A DNA stretch of 64,000 nt from an uncultured Clostridia bacterium (GTDB taxonomy: Bacteria; Bacillota; Clostridia; Christensenellales; Aristaeellaceae). The stretch's first letter is position 1, and each line of letters begins with the position of its first letter. The stretch is taken from assembly GCA_934647165.1 (NCBI GenBank), contig CAKUFA010000012.1, forward strand, positions 1-64,000, written 5' to 3'. The notes under the pieces were generated by a model. That model was not told the origin of the DNA. It searched no databases and saw only the letters and a list, made by a program, of their open reading frames with translations. Positions 51,402-59,780 of this stretch are shown one piece after another. The translations under genes and the position numbers were made by a program.

Positions 51402-51632
51402 CTGTGGTTCTGCACCAGCAATACCAAGGACGTTTACAAGGACGTGCAGGAAAACCCGGAAATTGAGATTTCCGTTTCCAGCCCGGACTATGCGTGGCTT
51501 CGCCTGCACGGCAAGGCCATGTTTGAGAACAACCTGGCTGCCAAGGAAATGTGTCTGCGCAGCCCCATTGTGAAGAGCCAATAGGTCGAAGCCTGCAACC
51601 CCATTTTCGAGGTGTTTCATCTGGCGGGATGA
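51402..51632 (+). pseudogene. Degraded PPOX-class (pyridoxamine phosphate oxidase-like) flavoprotein gene
   Basis: The translation reads LWFCTSNTKDVYKDVQENPE then ISVSSPDYAWLRLHGKAMF and, after an in-frame TAG at 51582, CNPIFEVFHLAG. This matches the middle and C-terminus of small PPOX-class proteins (FCTxNTKxVYK…SPDxxWLRLxGKA…NPIFEVFxL). The N-terminus is missing, with a TAG immediately upstream. It was probably the divergently transcribed target of the HxlR regulator. Confidence 0.75.
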
Positions 51633-51677
51633 CCAAGCGGCAGCGAACCCTGCGAGACGGCATCGGCCAGGCAAAAA

Positions 51678-51725
51678 GCAAAAAAAGCAGCCCCACAGGA
51701 GAAGCCATCCTGCGGGGCTGCTTTC
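51678..51725 (-). terminator. Terminator of the rseC-trxA unit
   Basis: AAAGCAGCCCC (51684-51694) pairs with GGGGCTGCTTT (51714-51724); on the minus strand it ends in TTTTTTT. Confidence 0.85.
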
Positions 51726-51755
51726 AAATGCATACAATCAGCATACATCACGGGC

Positions 51756-52073
51756 TTAAAGCGCCTTGTTCACCATTTCTTCCAGCTCATTCTTGGGCAT
51801 ATAGCCGACGCTCTTATCAACAATTTTGCCATCCTTGAAAAGAATCAGCGTAGGAATGCTCATGACACCGAACTTCATGGCAAGGTCGGGGCAATCGTCC
51901 ACATTGACCTTGCCCACGGTGAGCTGCTCGGCATGCTCGCGGGACACCTCGTCCACCACAGGGGACAGCATGCGGCACGGGCCGCACCACGTGGCCCAGA
52001 AATCCACCAGCACGGGCTTATCCGCGCCCATGACCACGGTATCAAAATTATCCTGCTTAACCTCAATCGCCAT
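51756..52073 (-). CDS. trxA: Thioredoxin
   Basis: A 105-residue thioredoxin with the active site WCGPC (FWATWCGPCRML), cis-Pro in MSIPTLILF and the C-terminal helix. Cytosolic dithiol reductant. It overlaps the upstream RseC-family gene by 11 bp, so both are translated from one message. No thioredoxin reductase lies nearby. Confidence 0.97.
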   Translation of the reverse strand: MAIEVKQDNFDTVVMGADKPVLVDFWATWCGPCRMLSPVVDEVSREHAEQLTVGKVNVDDCPDLAMKFGVMSIPTLILFKDGKIVDKSVGYMPKNELEEMVNKAL

Positions 52074-52491
52074 TGGGTTTCACTCCTTCCACCTTGGGTA
52101 CGATTTCCTTGAGCACAGGCTGCCACTTAGGATTCTGACGGCGCTTTTTTTCCGTGAGAGCAAGGCCGAGAAGCGCCAGCGCAAGGCCGATGAGCGCCCC
52201 CAGAAGCCCTGCTATATCCTTGGCGGCCGGGAAAGCATACGTCCCGATCACCATACCGATGAGCAGCATAGCCAGCGGCAGCACATACGCGATAGCGGAA
52301 GCCTTGAGCACAACGCGCTCAGGCATTTCCACCACAGCGTAATCCCCCAGATTCGCCTTGCCTTTGACGGAAATGGTCGTCTGTTTTGCGCCGCCGATGC
52401 AGGCATGGCACTTCTCACAATCCGTTGGCCGGCAAAAGGTCACATCCAGCATATCGCCATGGACAGCTGTTACTTCACCTACACGTTCCAT
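52063..52491 (-). CDS. RseC/MucC family SoxR-reducing protein
   Basis: A 142-residue membrane protein with an N-terminal cysteine cluster (CEKCHACIGG), two membrane segments (IAYVLPLAMLLIGMVIGTYAF and GLLGALIGLALALLGLAL) and a basic tail, as in RseC_MucC proteins. In clostridia these occur with thioredoxin or Rnf genes and probably take part in electron transfer. The ATG at 52491 has AGGTG upstream; the one at 52509 has none. Confidence 0.82.
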   Translation of the reverse strand: MERVGEVTAVHGDMLDVTFCRPTDCEKCHACIGGAKQTTISVKGKANLGDYAVVEMPERVVLKASAIAYVLPLAMLLIGMVIGTYAFPAAKDIAGLLGALIGLALALLGLALTEKKRRQNPKWQPVLKEIVPKVEGVKPNGD

Positions 52492-52544
52492 GAAATCACC
52501 TGTTTCCATAGATTCAGCCGAAGCCGAACCTGAATTCCGTTTCT

Positions 52545-52573
52545 ATTGTAGCACACTTTTGCGGCCGTGGGAA
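52545..52573 (-). promoter_or_regulatory. Promoter of rseC-trxA
   Basis: On the minus strand: TTCCCA, 17 bp, TACAAT with an extended TGTGC. About 55 bp upstream of the ATG at 52491. Confidence 0.5.
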
Positions 52574-52640
52574 GACCCCCTGTACCCGGTGATTAATCTA
52601 CCCGAAAAAGAAGCGAATGAAACGCACCTTATGTAAAAAT

Positions 52641-53144
52641 TCAATTTCTCCCACCTGCAACAATGACCTGCACCCCCGACGGCTCCACGCCTGCATGGGC
52701 ACGGGCAAGGGACATGACAAGCGCCGTTTGGGCGGAAGTGACGCTTGCCTGCTGGGTGACCACGGTGACGCACCCATCCCCAACCACAGCAACGCATGGG
52801 GCAAGGGCGGTGCTGTTCAGCGCTTTTTCCAGCGCCGACTGCTGTTCGCGCCTGGTGACAAGCTGCTGAAGGAGCGCCGCCGCGTCCTCTCGTGTCTGCA
52901 CATCCAGCGTATCCTGTTGAGACAGCGTTTCCAAGGCGGACAGCTCACGCTCGTCCTCGCTTTCCCGCTGTTCACGATAGGTTTCCACCGCGCCGCCGGA
53001 GGAGTCGGTGCGCGTGACCGGCAAAGAAACGGCGCTTGACTGCCGCTCCGCGCGGCGTTGATTGGCAAAGCTTGCCACCGCCATGGTCAGCATCAGCAGC
53101 ACGATGAGGATCAGGTTCAGGTTTCGCTTGAGCTTTTCGAGCAT
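52641..53144 (-). CDS. spoIIIAH: Stage III sporulation protein AH
   Basis: A 167-residue forespore-channel protein. A single N-terminal membrane anchor (LNLILIVLLMLTMAVASFA) and a helical linker precede a ring-building domain at the C-terminus (CVAVVGDGCVTVVTQQASVTSAQTALVMSLARAHAG). In sporulation it meets SpoIIQ from the forespore across the intermembrane space. Start: GGGAGGAACCGTAGC before ATG. Last gene of the spoIIIA operon. Confidence 0.88.
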   Translation of the reverse strand: MLEKLKRNLNLILIVLLMLTMAVASFANQRRAERQSSAVSLPVTRTDSSGGAVETYREQRESEDERELSALETLSQQDTLDVQTREDAAALLQQLVTRREQQSALEKALNSTALAPCVAVVGDGCVTVVTQQASVTSAQTALVMSLARAHAGVEPSGVQVIVAGGRN

Positions 53145-53145
53145 G

Positions 53146-53490
53146 CTACGGTTCCTCCCTGCGCAAAAAAATGTCCACATGGGATGCGTCCACGCCGGTA
53201 AGCGTGGTGACGGCGCGCCTGAGGCGCAGCTGCACGGCCACATCCTCCGCCCCCTGCGCCACTACCACAACTCCGCAAGGTGCCGCATCTTCCTCTCTGG
53301 GGTAGAACACAGCCACTTCCACCTTACCCGCACCTTCCACTTGGGACAGCACCCGGGCAAGGCGGGCTTCCTCCTGCGTGACGGCATCCGGCGTACCTGC
53401 ATTTTTGAGCAGCAGGCAGGCGGCCACCGCTGCAACAAGCATCAGGTAAAGCCAACCGTCGCGGCGCATGAACTCCCGCAGTTTCTTCAT
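53146..53490 (-). CDS. spoIIIAG: Stage III sporulation protein AG, short form
   Basis: A 114-residue protein, about half the usual length (about 229 aa in B. subtilis). A membrane anchor (LYLMLVAAVAACLLL) is followed directly by a ring-building fold: VEGAGKVEVAVFYPREEDAAPCGVVVVAQGAEDVAVQLRLRRAVTTLTGVDASHVDIF. The long insertion that forms the extra beta-ring in the Bacillus protein is missing. Only a short loop (EEDAAPC) remains between the two conserved strands. It overlaps spoIIIAF by 4 bp. Confidence 0.85.
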   Translation of the reverse strand: MKKLREFMRRDGWLYLMLVAAVAACLLLKNAGTPDAVTQEEARLARVLSQVEGAGKVEVAVFYPREEDAAPCGVVVVAQGAEDVAVQLRLRRAVTTLTGVDASHVDIFLRREEP

Positions 53491-53798
53491 GGCGTTTCCG
53501 CTCCCTCTTCGGGCAGATACACAACATAGCGGCCGCCCTCCTGCATCACCTGAAGGGAAGAAAGACGTGAGAGCGCAGACGCTGCATCCGGTGCGGCATG
53601 GCTCTTTTCCAACACAGATGCGCCGCTGTCGGGCTTTGGCAGGCCGGAAAGCGCATCCGCCGCGCCTTGCAGCCACAAAAGCGACAGCATCATCCCCATG
53701 GCAAGCGCCGCCGTGCGTTTCACAGAGCCGTCCGGAAGCAGCATCAGCGCTGCGCCGCAACACAGGGAAAGCGCCGCGAATGCCTGAATCACTTCCAT
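53487..53798 (-). CDS. spoIIIAF: Stage III sporulation protein AF, short form
   Basis: A 103-residue protein with two membrane segments and a C-terminal tail of ~50 residues. B. subtilis SpoIIIAF is about twice as long and carries a ring-forming domain after its membrane part; here only a remnant (SLQVMQEGGRYVVYLPEE) remains. Identification rests on position between AE and AG plus membrane topology. GGAGG sets the start at 53798. Confidence 0.75.
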   Translation of the reverse strand: MEVIQAFAALSLCCGAALMLLPDGSVKRTAALAMGMMLSLLWLQGAADALSGLPKPDSGASVLEKSHAAPDAASALSRLSSLQVMQEGGRYVVYLPEEGAETP

Positions 53799-53820
53799 GG
53801 CACACACCTCCAAGGCCGGT

Positions 53821-54948
53821 TTATCTCAGCATCACCGTGATGGAGCTGACAGCCACCACCTGCCCCACCAGAAGCACAAACATGGCCGCCGCGCACAGCT
53901 GAATGATAAAAAGCAGCATGAGCACCTGGGCAAAATCGTGAATGCAGGCGGCCAATTCGCCATCAGCCACAGGCTCCATGAGCGCAGCGGCAAGGCGGTA
54001 GAGCAGCGCGGCAGCCAACGTTTGGCACAGCGGCGCCATGGCATAAACGCACAGAATGAGCAGCCCCGTGACCCCCAACGCGCTTTGCACCAGCAACCCC
54101 GCGCCCACCAGCGTGTCCACCGTATCCGCAAAAAGGCCGCCGACTACCGGCACAAAATTATCCAAAGCATACTTGGCCGTGCGAATGGTAATTCCATCCA
54201 CCGCGGCGGCGGTTAACCCTCTGGTTGCCAACACCCCAAGGAACGCCGTGAAGCTGACGCCCAGTGTCCATGACGCAAGACGCTGCATGAGCCCGGCCAG
54301 GCGCTTGACCCTGACGCCCTCCCCCAAATGGCACAGCATGGTGAGCATGGCCGCGGCGGTGGCAAGCGGCAGCGTCACATGTTCAATCAGCCCGGTGATG
54401 GAACCCGTGGCGGCAACCACCGCAGGCTGCATCATAGCCGAACCCGCCGAGCCGCCCAGCGCCGTCATCAGCGTGAGCAACACAGGGAAAAGCCCCTGCA
54501 TGCCCTGCGCCATGCGCTGCACGCTGCCCCGGCACAGCGCCATATGATCGGCCAGATCCCGGGCAAGAAAGACGCACACCAGCAGGCTGCACGCCGCTTT
54601 GCCTGCCCCTGCATGCCTGCCGCCAAGATGGCGCATGACGCTCCACACCAGCGCAGGCGCCATCAGGCGCGTAAGCCGCCACAGACTGCCCTTGACAGCA
54701 GAAAAGAAACTGCCCGACAGGCGTGCCAGCACCTCGTCAAAGCTGAGGGTGATTTCCCCTTTTGCCAACTGGCGGACGGTTTCCCGCAGCCCGCCCGCAG
54801 ACGTGAAGGACGCATCTTCCGCAAAGGTTTGATCCAGGCCGGTTAAATCCAGCTGGGCGACGGTGCGGTCAATCGCATCGGGCAGCGTTTCGCCCAGGCA
54901 GGCACAAGGCAGAAGCAGCAGTGCCAACAGCAGCACCGAAAATTTCAT
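53821..54948 (-). CDS. spoIIIAE: Stage III sporulation protein AE
   Basis: A 375-residue polytopic membrane protein with a signal-like N-terminus (MKFSVLLLALLLLPCACLG). It has the family blocks QLDLTGLDQTF, LMTALGGSAGSAMMQPAV, and AKYALDNFVPVVGGLFADTVDTLVG. It forms part of the mother-cell channel complex. It overlaps spoIIIAD by 4 bp. Confidence 0.93.
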   Translation of the reverse strand: MKFSVLLLALLLLPCACLGETLPDAIDRTVAQLDLTGLDQTFAEDASFTSAGGLRETVRQLAKGEITLSFDEVLARLSGSFFSAVKGSLWRLTRLMAPALVWSVMRHLGGRHAGAGKAACSLLVCVFLARDLADHMALCRGSVQRMAQGMQGLFPVLLTLMTALGGSAGSAMMQPAVVAATGSITGLIEHVTLPLATAAAMLTMLCHLGEGVRVKRLAGLMQRLASWTLGVSFTAFLGVLATRGLTAAAVDGITIRTAKYALDNFVPVVGGLFADTVDTLVGAGLLVQSALGVTGLLILCVYAMAPLCQTLAAALLYRLAAALMEPVADGELAACIHDFAQVLMLLFIIQLCAAAMFVLLVGQVVAVSSITVMLR

Positions 54949-55331
54949 GGGCTCAGGGACAAAATCTGTCCCAGCAGCGTGCGCATGACAGGCAGCGCCA
55001 GCACCAGAATGGCCGCACGCGCCGCCAGTTCCGTGCGCATGGCCAGCCCTTCCTCCCCGGCATCGCGGCAGGTTTGGGCAGCAACGTCCATCAGCAGGCT
55101 TACGCCGGTAATCTTCATCAGCGTGGTCATGGCAGCCTGCTGCACCCGGCCCGCGCCGGCAAGCGCCGTGAACTCCTGCGCTACTTGGGACAGCATGGGC
55201 AGGGTAAGCAGCGACAAAAGCGCGCCCGCGCCAAGGGCAAGCGCCGTACCCATTTCCGGCCTCAGCTTCCGCAGCACCATGGCGCACATGGCCGCCGCAG
55301 CGGAAATTCCCGCAAGCTGCATCACATTCAT
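54945..55331 (-). CDS. spoIIIAD: Stage III sporulation protein AD
   Basis: A 128-residue protein with about four membrane segments. It has family features: MQLAGISAAAAMCAMVLRKLRPEMG, the LLTLPMLSQV segment and the ACLR-like ARAAILVLALPVMRTLLGQILSL C-terminus. GGAGG sets the start at 55331. Confidence 0.9.
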   Translation of the reverse strand: MNVMQLAGISAAAAMCAMVLRKLRPEMGTALALGAGALLSLLTLPMLSQVAQEFTALAGAGRVQQAAMTTLMKITGVSLLMDVAAQTCRDAGEEGLAMRTELAARAAILVLALPVMRTLLGQILSLSP

Positions 55332-55347
55332 GGCTGCCTCCACGCGC

Positions 55348-55545
55348 TCATGTCAGCTGAAAGAGCGTTCGCACCGTGCTGAACAGTTCGCCCACCATCC
55401 CCAGCACCAGCAGCAGCACAATCGACAGCCCGGCCACGGTCGCCAGCGTAGCCAGCTCCTCGCGCCCCGCACGGTTGAGGATGGTGGACACCACTGCCGT
55501 GAGCACCCCCACCCCGGCAATTTGAAACAGCAAGTTGACCTGCAT
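55348..55545 (-). CDS. spoIIIAC: Stage III sporulation protein AC
   Basis: A 65-residue protein with two membrane helices (LLFQIAGVGVLTAVVSTIL and VAGLSIVLLLVLGMVGELF), the typical size and pattern for SpoIIIAC. It lies between AB and AD. Confidence 0.92.
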   Translation of the reverse strand: MQVNLLFQIAGVGVLTAVVSTILNRAGREELATLATVAGLSIVLLLVLGMVGELFSTVRTLFQLT

Positions 55546-55564
55546 GCGTTTCTCCTTCCCCCAT

Positions 55565-56047
55565 TTACAAAAGCAGCAGCGTCAGCGCCGCGCCAAGCGT
55601 CCAGCCGAGCTGCGACCACATCTTCGCCTCGCGTCCGGCGTCGGCCTGCGCGCTTTTCATCAAAAGCGCAAACTCATCCCGCGCCTGTTCCGTGGCTTGC
55701 ACGCGGCTTTCCAACGCCCCGTGCAGAAGCCTTGGCACATAGCGGTTGAGGATATCCGCATCCTGCCCGGGCAAAACAGGCGATGCAGGCAGCGCGGATA
55801 TACGCTTTTGCGTTATGCCATCCGCCAGCGCGCACAGCCACGCATCCGGCTGCAAAGGCTGATCGGCTGCCAGGCGCAGCGCCTCCGGAAGCGTATAGGC
55901 TGCCTGCTGCAAAAGCAGCGACAGATGCGACAGCAGATTCACCCACCGGACGTGATTTGCCGCGTGGACACGCAGCTGCCTTGCCCTGCGCATACCGGCC
56001 ACACCCAGGAGCATCCCGGCCATAACCGCCAGAAACGGACGCATCAT
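55565..56047 (-). CDS. spoIIIAB: Stage III sporulation protein AB
   Basis: A 160-residue protein related to type II/IV secretion inner-membrane proteins. An N-terminal segment (FLAVMAGMLLGVAGM), a helical cytoplasmic domain, and a C-terminal membrane helix (GWTLGAALTLLLL). It overlaps the spoIIIAA stop (ATGATG). Confidence 0.9.
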   Translation of the reverse strand: MMRPFLAVMAGMLLGVAGMRRARQLRVHAANHVRWVNLLSHLSLLLQQAAYTLPEALRLAADQPLQPDAWLCALADGITQKRISALPASPVLPGQDADILNRYVPRLLHGALESRVQATEQARDEFALLMKSAQADAGREAKMWSQLGWTLGAALTLLLL

Positions 56048-56949
56048 GCTTTTTCCTCCACAGGCGAACCGCAGCGGTCGTACACTGCCGCAACGCGGCC
56101 TCCGCCCTCGGAAGCAAGCACCGCATAGCCGTCAAACAACCGCTGTGCCATCAGGGATGCAATCTCCGGGCGTGCAGCCGCCGCCCGCAGGGATGCGCCG
56201 TGGGCGCTGGCCAGCACCGCCACCCCGCAACTGACTGCTTCGGCCACGGCGGCAGCTTCCTGCGCGCCGGCCAGCTCATCGGTAACAATCATCTCCGGCG
56301 CCATGGAGCGAATAAGCCACGAAAACGCTTCCGCCTTTGGGCAGCCATCCAGCACATCGCATGCCCCCACATCCAGCTGCGGTACGCCGTGCACACAGGC
56401 AGCAATCTCTCCCCGCTCGTCCACCACCGCCAGTTGACGATGTGGACGCGCCATGGACAGCTGCCGGGACAAATCCCGCAGGAGTGTTGTTTTGCCTGTG
56501 CCGGGCGCACCGATGATAAGCAAGCTGCGTAAGCTTCCCTCCCGCAGACACAGGGGCAGCAGGACGTTTGCACATCCTTCCCATGCAAGCGCAACCCGAA
56601 TGCAGACAGAACCGATATCCTGCAGGGCATGCGCATGCCTGTCCTGCCTGAGCACACGGCCGCACAGCCCCATACGATGGCCGCCGCGCAGGGTAACGTA
56701 ACCCTGACGAAGCTCCTCGCCGCGGGCATACAAGCCATGCTCACACAGCGCGTCGGCCAACGTCTCCACCTCCCGCGCATCCGGTGACCAGGGCAGCGTG
56801 ACGTTCCTGCCCGCGGTGCAAAACACGACCTTTTGCCCCGCCCGCACCCGGATTTCCCGCAGTTCGCCCGGCATAAGCAGCTCCATCTCCGCGGCAATAG
56901 GCTCCGGGAAGCAAGGGGCAAGGAACGCTTTGGTCTCCTCCCACGTCAT
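56044..56949 (-). CDS. spoIIIAA: Stage III sporulation protein AA (ATPase)
   Basis: A 301-residue secretion-type ATPase. Walker A is IIGAPGTGKTTLLRDL, the Walker B-like strand AVVDERGEIAAC, and MIVTDELAGAQEA. It powers the mother cell-forespore channel needed for late forespore gene expression. AAGGAGG sets the start at 56949, 26 bp after the L,D-transpeptidase gene, which places that gene in the same transcript. Confidence 0.95.
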   Translation of the reverse strand: MTWEETKAFLAPCFPEPIAAEMELLMPGELREIRVRAGQKVVFCTAGRNVTLPWSPDAREVETLADALCEHGLYARGEELRQGYVTLRGGHRMGLCGRVLRQDRHAHALQDIGSVCIRVALAWEGCANVLLPLCLREGSLRSLLIIGAPGTGKTTLLRDLSRQLSMARPHRQLAVVDERGEIAACVHGVPQLDVGACDVLDGCPKAEAFSWLIRSMAPEMIVTDELAGAQEAAAVAEAVSCGVAVLASAHGASLRAAAARPEIASLMAQRLFDGYAVLASEGGGRVAAVYDRCGSPVEEKA

Positions 56950-56975
56950 AACGATGCCTCCTTCTGTTCCATGCA

Positions 56976-57650
56976 TCACTCAAACAGCGTCAGCCCAAGT
57001 GCCTGATACAGCGCCCAATCAACCCGTTCACCCTCCGACAATGCCAGCGAACGGCGCGCACGGAGGACGGCGCGGCGCGTTGCCTCGCCAAAAACCCCAT
57101 CCGGCCACAGGGACGCATACCCCAGCGCCCGGAGACGGCGCTGCACAGCGCGCACCATGCTGCTGCAGTCCCCCGGTTTGAGCAGGCGAAGGGTATCCCC
57201 CATTTCACCATATGCTCCCTGCTGGATGACCACCACCGTGCCGTTTGGCACAGCAGCATAGAGCGCCTCCGCATCCTGCACCCGCAAGCGAATGCAGCCA
57301 TGCGACGCGTTTGCGCCAATGCTCTCCGGGCGGTTGGTGCCATGGATGCCATAGGTTCCCCAGGGTACGCTGAGGCCGAGAAAGCAGGTGCCAAAGCCAC
57401 TCATTTGCCCATGAAAGCGGCTGTTGATGCGAAACACGCCCAAAGGCGTTGGCGTATCCCATGCACCGGTAGCGATGGGATACACCGCAGTGATTTCCTG
57501 CCCGCGAAAGAGTGTGAGCTGCTTGGCATCCACATCCACAAAGATTTCATAACGCCCGTCCTCAGGCGACGCTGCCGAATGGACAAGGACGAAAAGCAGC
57601 GCCAGCAGAAGAATCCAGGGAGAACCTGTCCGCAAAAGCGCACTCTTCAT
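56976..57650 (-). CDS. L,D-transpeptidase (YkuD) with peptidoglycan-binding domain
   Basis: A 224-residue secreted enzyme. An N-terminal signal/anchor segment (PWILLLALLFVLVHSAAS) is followed by a YkuD domain with GIHGTNRPESIG and the catalytic SHGCIRL, and a C-terminal peptidoglycan-binding repeat (VRAVQRRLRALGYASLWPDGVFG). It makes 3-3 cross-links in peptidoglycan. It lies directly upstream of spoIIIAA, suggesting a role in cortex or spore-envelope remodelling; this is inference. GGAGGTGAAGGGG precedes the ATG. Confidence 0.88.
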   Translation of the reverse strand: MKSALLRTGSPWILLLALLFVLVHSAASPEDGRYEIFVDVDAKQLTLFRGQEITAVYPIATGAWDTPTPLGVFRINSRFHGQMSGFGTCFLGLSVPWGTYGIHGTNRPESIGANASHGCIRLRVQDAEALYAAVPNGTVVVIQQGAYGEMGDTLRLLKPGDCSSMVRAVQRRLRALGYASLWPDGVFGEATRRAVLRARRSLALSEGERVDWALYQALGLTLFE

Positions 57651-57673
57651 CCCCTTCACCTCCCAGCCATGGA

Positions 57674-57702
57674 AACGTATGCACAAAGCGCGCAAAGCAT
57701 GC
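57674..57702 (-). promoter_or_regulatory. Possible sigma-E-type promoter of the spoIIIA unit
   Basis: On the minus strand: GCATGCT, 14 bp, CATACGTT, about 24 bp before the L,D-transpeptidase ATG. It resembles a SigE -10 (CATACAnT) with a poor -35. SigE drives spoIIIA in B. subtilis, so its position is sensible, but sequence support is weak. Confidence 0.3.
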
Positions 57703-57749
57703 CTGAAAGAAATGCAGCCCCTTATAAAAGCACACAGCACGCGAACCAG

Positions 57750-57795
57750 CCAAAAAGCCCCGCTGCGTTTTTGCCGCGGCAGGGGCTTTGGGGAA
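57750..57795 (-). terminator. Terminator of the beta-helix protein gene
   Basis: AAAGCCCC (57754-57761) pairs with GGGGCTTT (57782-57789) around a GC-rich loop, followed on the minus strand by TTTTTGGC. Confidence 0.75.
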
Positions 57796-57816
57796 TCTTT
57801 AGGAATCTTTGACCGG

Positions 57817-59598
57817 TTACTTTATTTCTTCCAGCGCCATGCCGTTCACATACAGGGTATAGCCGTTGCTGATGACCTGCCCGGCGTTTCCGAAAAAGCT
57901 GGTCACATAGCTATCGGCCGTCAACGACCACTGGCTTGCCGCATCCATGGTGACGGCAACATTGCCGGTTTCCGTGGAGATGGTTTCGCCCCTGCTATTC
58001 GTAATCACGCCGCTGATGCTGCCAATGAAGTCGGAGCCATTGGCCAGAGTGAGGGTGAGGAAAGCGTTGCTGCCCACAAGCACGGAGCCCTCCAGAATCT
58101 GTGCGCTCGCTTGCAGTTCCGCCTGATTATTGCCGCCGTTCCAGCCATCGTCGCACGCGGAGAGGAGCACGTTCGATTGATCCTCGTTGGTGATGGAGAC
58201 ATTTTCCAGCGTGATGACGGCGTGGGTGTTGGTTACATGAAACACGTGGCCGTTTTTGCTGGTGATGCTTCCGCCGGACATGTTGAAAACCGAAGTGCCG
58301 CTGTCCGCATCGCCGGACATGGACTGATAGATCATGATGGCATCCAGGAAGGTCGCGTTACCGTTGCATTGCGTGTTATCAACTGTCAGGTCACAGTCCG
58401 TCAGGGTGACCGTGTTTTTTCCCTCAATGCACACGCCCTCCGAAAGGTTGGAAACAAGGGTCGCATGGCGCACAGAAACGTTTGCCGTGGAGTAAATGGC
58501 AGGCGAGCCCAGACCGGAGGTTGTGTAGCTTCCACCGTCCACCGTCACCGTGCCGCCGCCGCGATCGGTGCGAATGGCCGCAGAGGAGCGTCCAAAAGTC
58601 TGGATGGTCAAATTGCTGGCATTGGTGACACCGCCGCCAGTGGTCATGATGCCGCCCGCGTTATCGCCGGTTGTGAGGATGCTTGTATCGGAAATGTTGA
58701 CGGTTGTACCATCGCCTGCCGCGCCATTCTGGCCGCCGTTGCCGCCGTAGGAGAACACACCGTTGGCGCCGTTGGCTTCGCTTGTGATGGTGCCGCCCTG
58801 GATGGTGACTTCTGCGCCATCCTTTGCCAGCACGGCGGCATTCATGCCATAGAAGCTGCAGCTGTCCCCGCCATCGGAATTTCCTGTTTTGGTGACGGTG
58901 GGATTCACCAGCTGCACCTCCTGCGCAGCTGACACCAGCAGCGCGTTTTCATCTGCCGTATCGGAGGCATAATTTTCATCCGTTAATACAGCCGCTTCCG
59001 AAATCTCTGTGGCGGCGGTATAGCTCACGCTTTGTGCAGCAGTGCCCGGGCCGCCGTCGGGCGGATTGCCACCCTGACCGAATTGCCCGTCCGGAGGCGT
59101 GCCCATCGAGCTCGCCTCGCCGGCGTCTGCCTGCTGGGAAAGCAGTTCTGCTATCGCATCATATTCCGTCTGTGTCAGCAAACCATTTTCCAGCAGCTGG
59201 CTCAACACTTCCTGATGAATCATCATACTGCCTTCCGTAGCATTAGCATTTTCCCCTGCCGGCTCGGGAACGCCATCGGGCTTTTGCGGAAGATCCGCAG
59301 GCTGGTTTTCCTTCATATAGACCATGATGGCGTCCATTGTTTCCTGGCTGATAACGCCGGACTGCACCAATTCTTCAAGTGAAACGCCACCCGCAGGCTG
59401 GCCGTTCATAAGCCCGTTGCCGCCGTCAGGCTGGCCGGATGTTTCGCCGGGCTTTTCCGGTGGGCGATTGCCGCCGGGCTGCGAAGTGCTTGCCTGCTGT
59501 GACGACTGGGAAACCGCAGCTGCCTCCTCGGCGATTGCCGCATTCAGGCTGCTCAGTGTCATGGTCAATGCCAAAATGATTGCCAACATACGTTTCAT
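57817..59598 (-). CDS. Secreted right-handed beta-helix protein
   Basis: A 593-residue exported protein. The signal peptide is MKRMLAIILALTMTLSSLNAAIA. A low-complexity Pro/Gly/Gln region (about 35-230) contains two related helical motifs (LEELVQSGVISQETMDAIM and LSQLLENGLLTQTEYDAIA). Residues about 230-593 consist of short beta-helix rungs with many Gly, Asn, Thr and Ser (TVTVDGGSYTTSG, VTIQGGTITSE). No membrane anchor or sorting signal is visible. Similar proteins occur on clostridial cell surfaces; function unknown. GAAGGAGATAATAAAC before the ATG; the longer frame to 59781 is not needed. Confidence 0.8.
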   Translation of the reverse strand: MKRMLAIILALTMTLSSLNAAIAEEAAAVSQSSQQASTSQPGGNRPPEKPGETSGQPDGGNGLMNGQPAGGVSLEELVQSGVISQETMDAIMVYMKENQPADLPQKPDGVPEPAGENANATEGSMMIHQEVLSQLLENGLLTQTEYDAIAELLSQQADAGEASSMGTPPDGQFGQGGNPPDGGPGTAAQSVSYTAATEISEAAVLTDENYASDTADENALLVSAAQEVQLVNPTVTKTGNSDGGDSCSFYGMNAAVLAKDGAEVTIQGGTITSEANGANGVFSYGGNGGQNGAAGDGTTVNISDTSILTTGDNAGGIMTTGGGVTNASNLTIQTFGRSSAAIRTDRGGGTVTVDGGSYTTSGLGSPAIYSTANVSVRHATLVSNLSEGVCIEGKNTVTLTDCDLTVDNTQCNGNATFLDAIMIYQSMSGDADSGTSVFNMSGGSITSKNGHVFHVTNTHAVITLENVSITNEDQSNVLLSACDDGWNGGNNQAELQASAQILEGSVLVGSNAFLTLTLANGSDFIGSISGVITNSRGETISTETGNVAVTMDAASQWSLTADSYVTSFFGNAGQVISNGYTLYVNGMALEEIK

Positions 59599-59722
59599 GT
59601 TTATTATCTCCTTCACCGGATGGATTTCCTGTAGAACATCTCTACGCTTTTCTATTATACAAACCTGGCTGAAAACGACATGAAAGCGCGCTGAAAATCT
59701 GCTGAAAATATCCGCCGGATTC

Positions 59723-59751
59723 ATGACATTTTCAGGGGTAGGGTTTATAAT
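59723..59751 (+). promoter_or_regulatory. Intact promoter in front of a pseudogene
   Basis: ATGACA, 17 bp, TATAAT, with a CAGGAGG ribosome site and ATG at 59781. All signals of a functional response-regulator gene survive although the gene is destroyed. Confidence 0.65.
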
Positions 59752-59780
59752 ACCAAAGGAAAACAGGAGGCGACCTTTCA

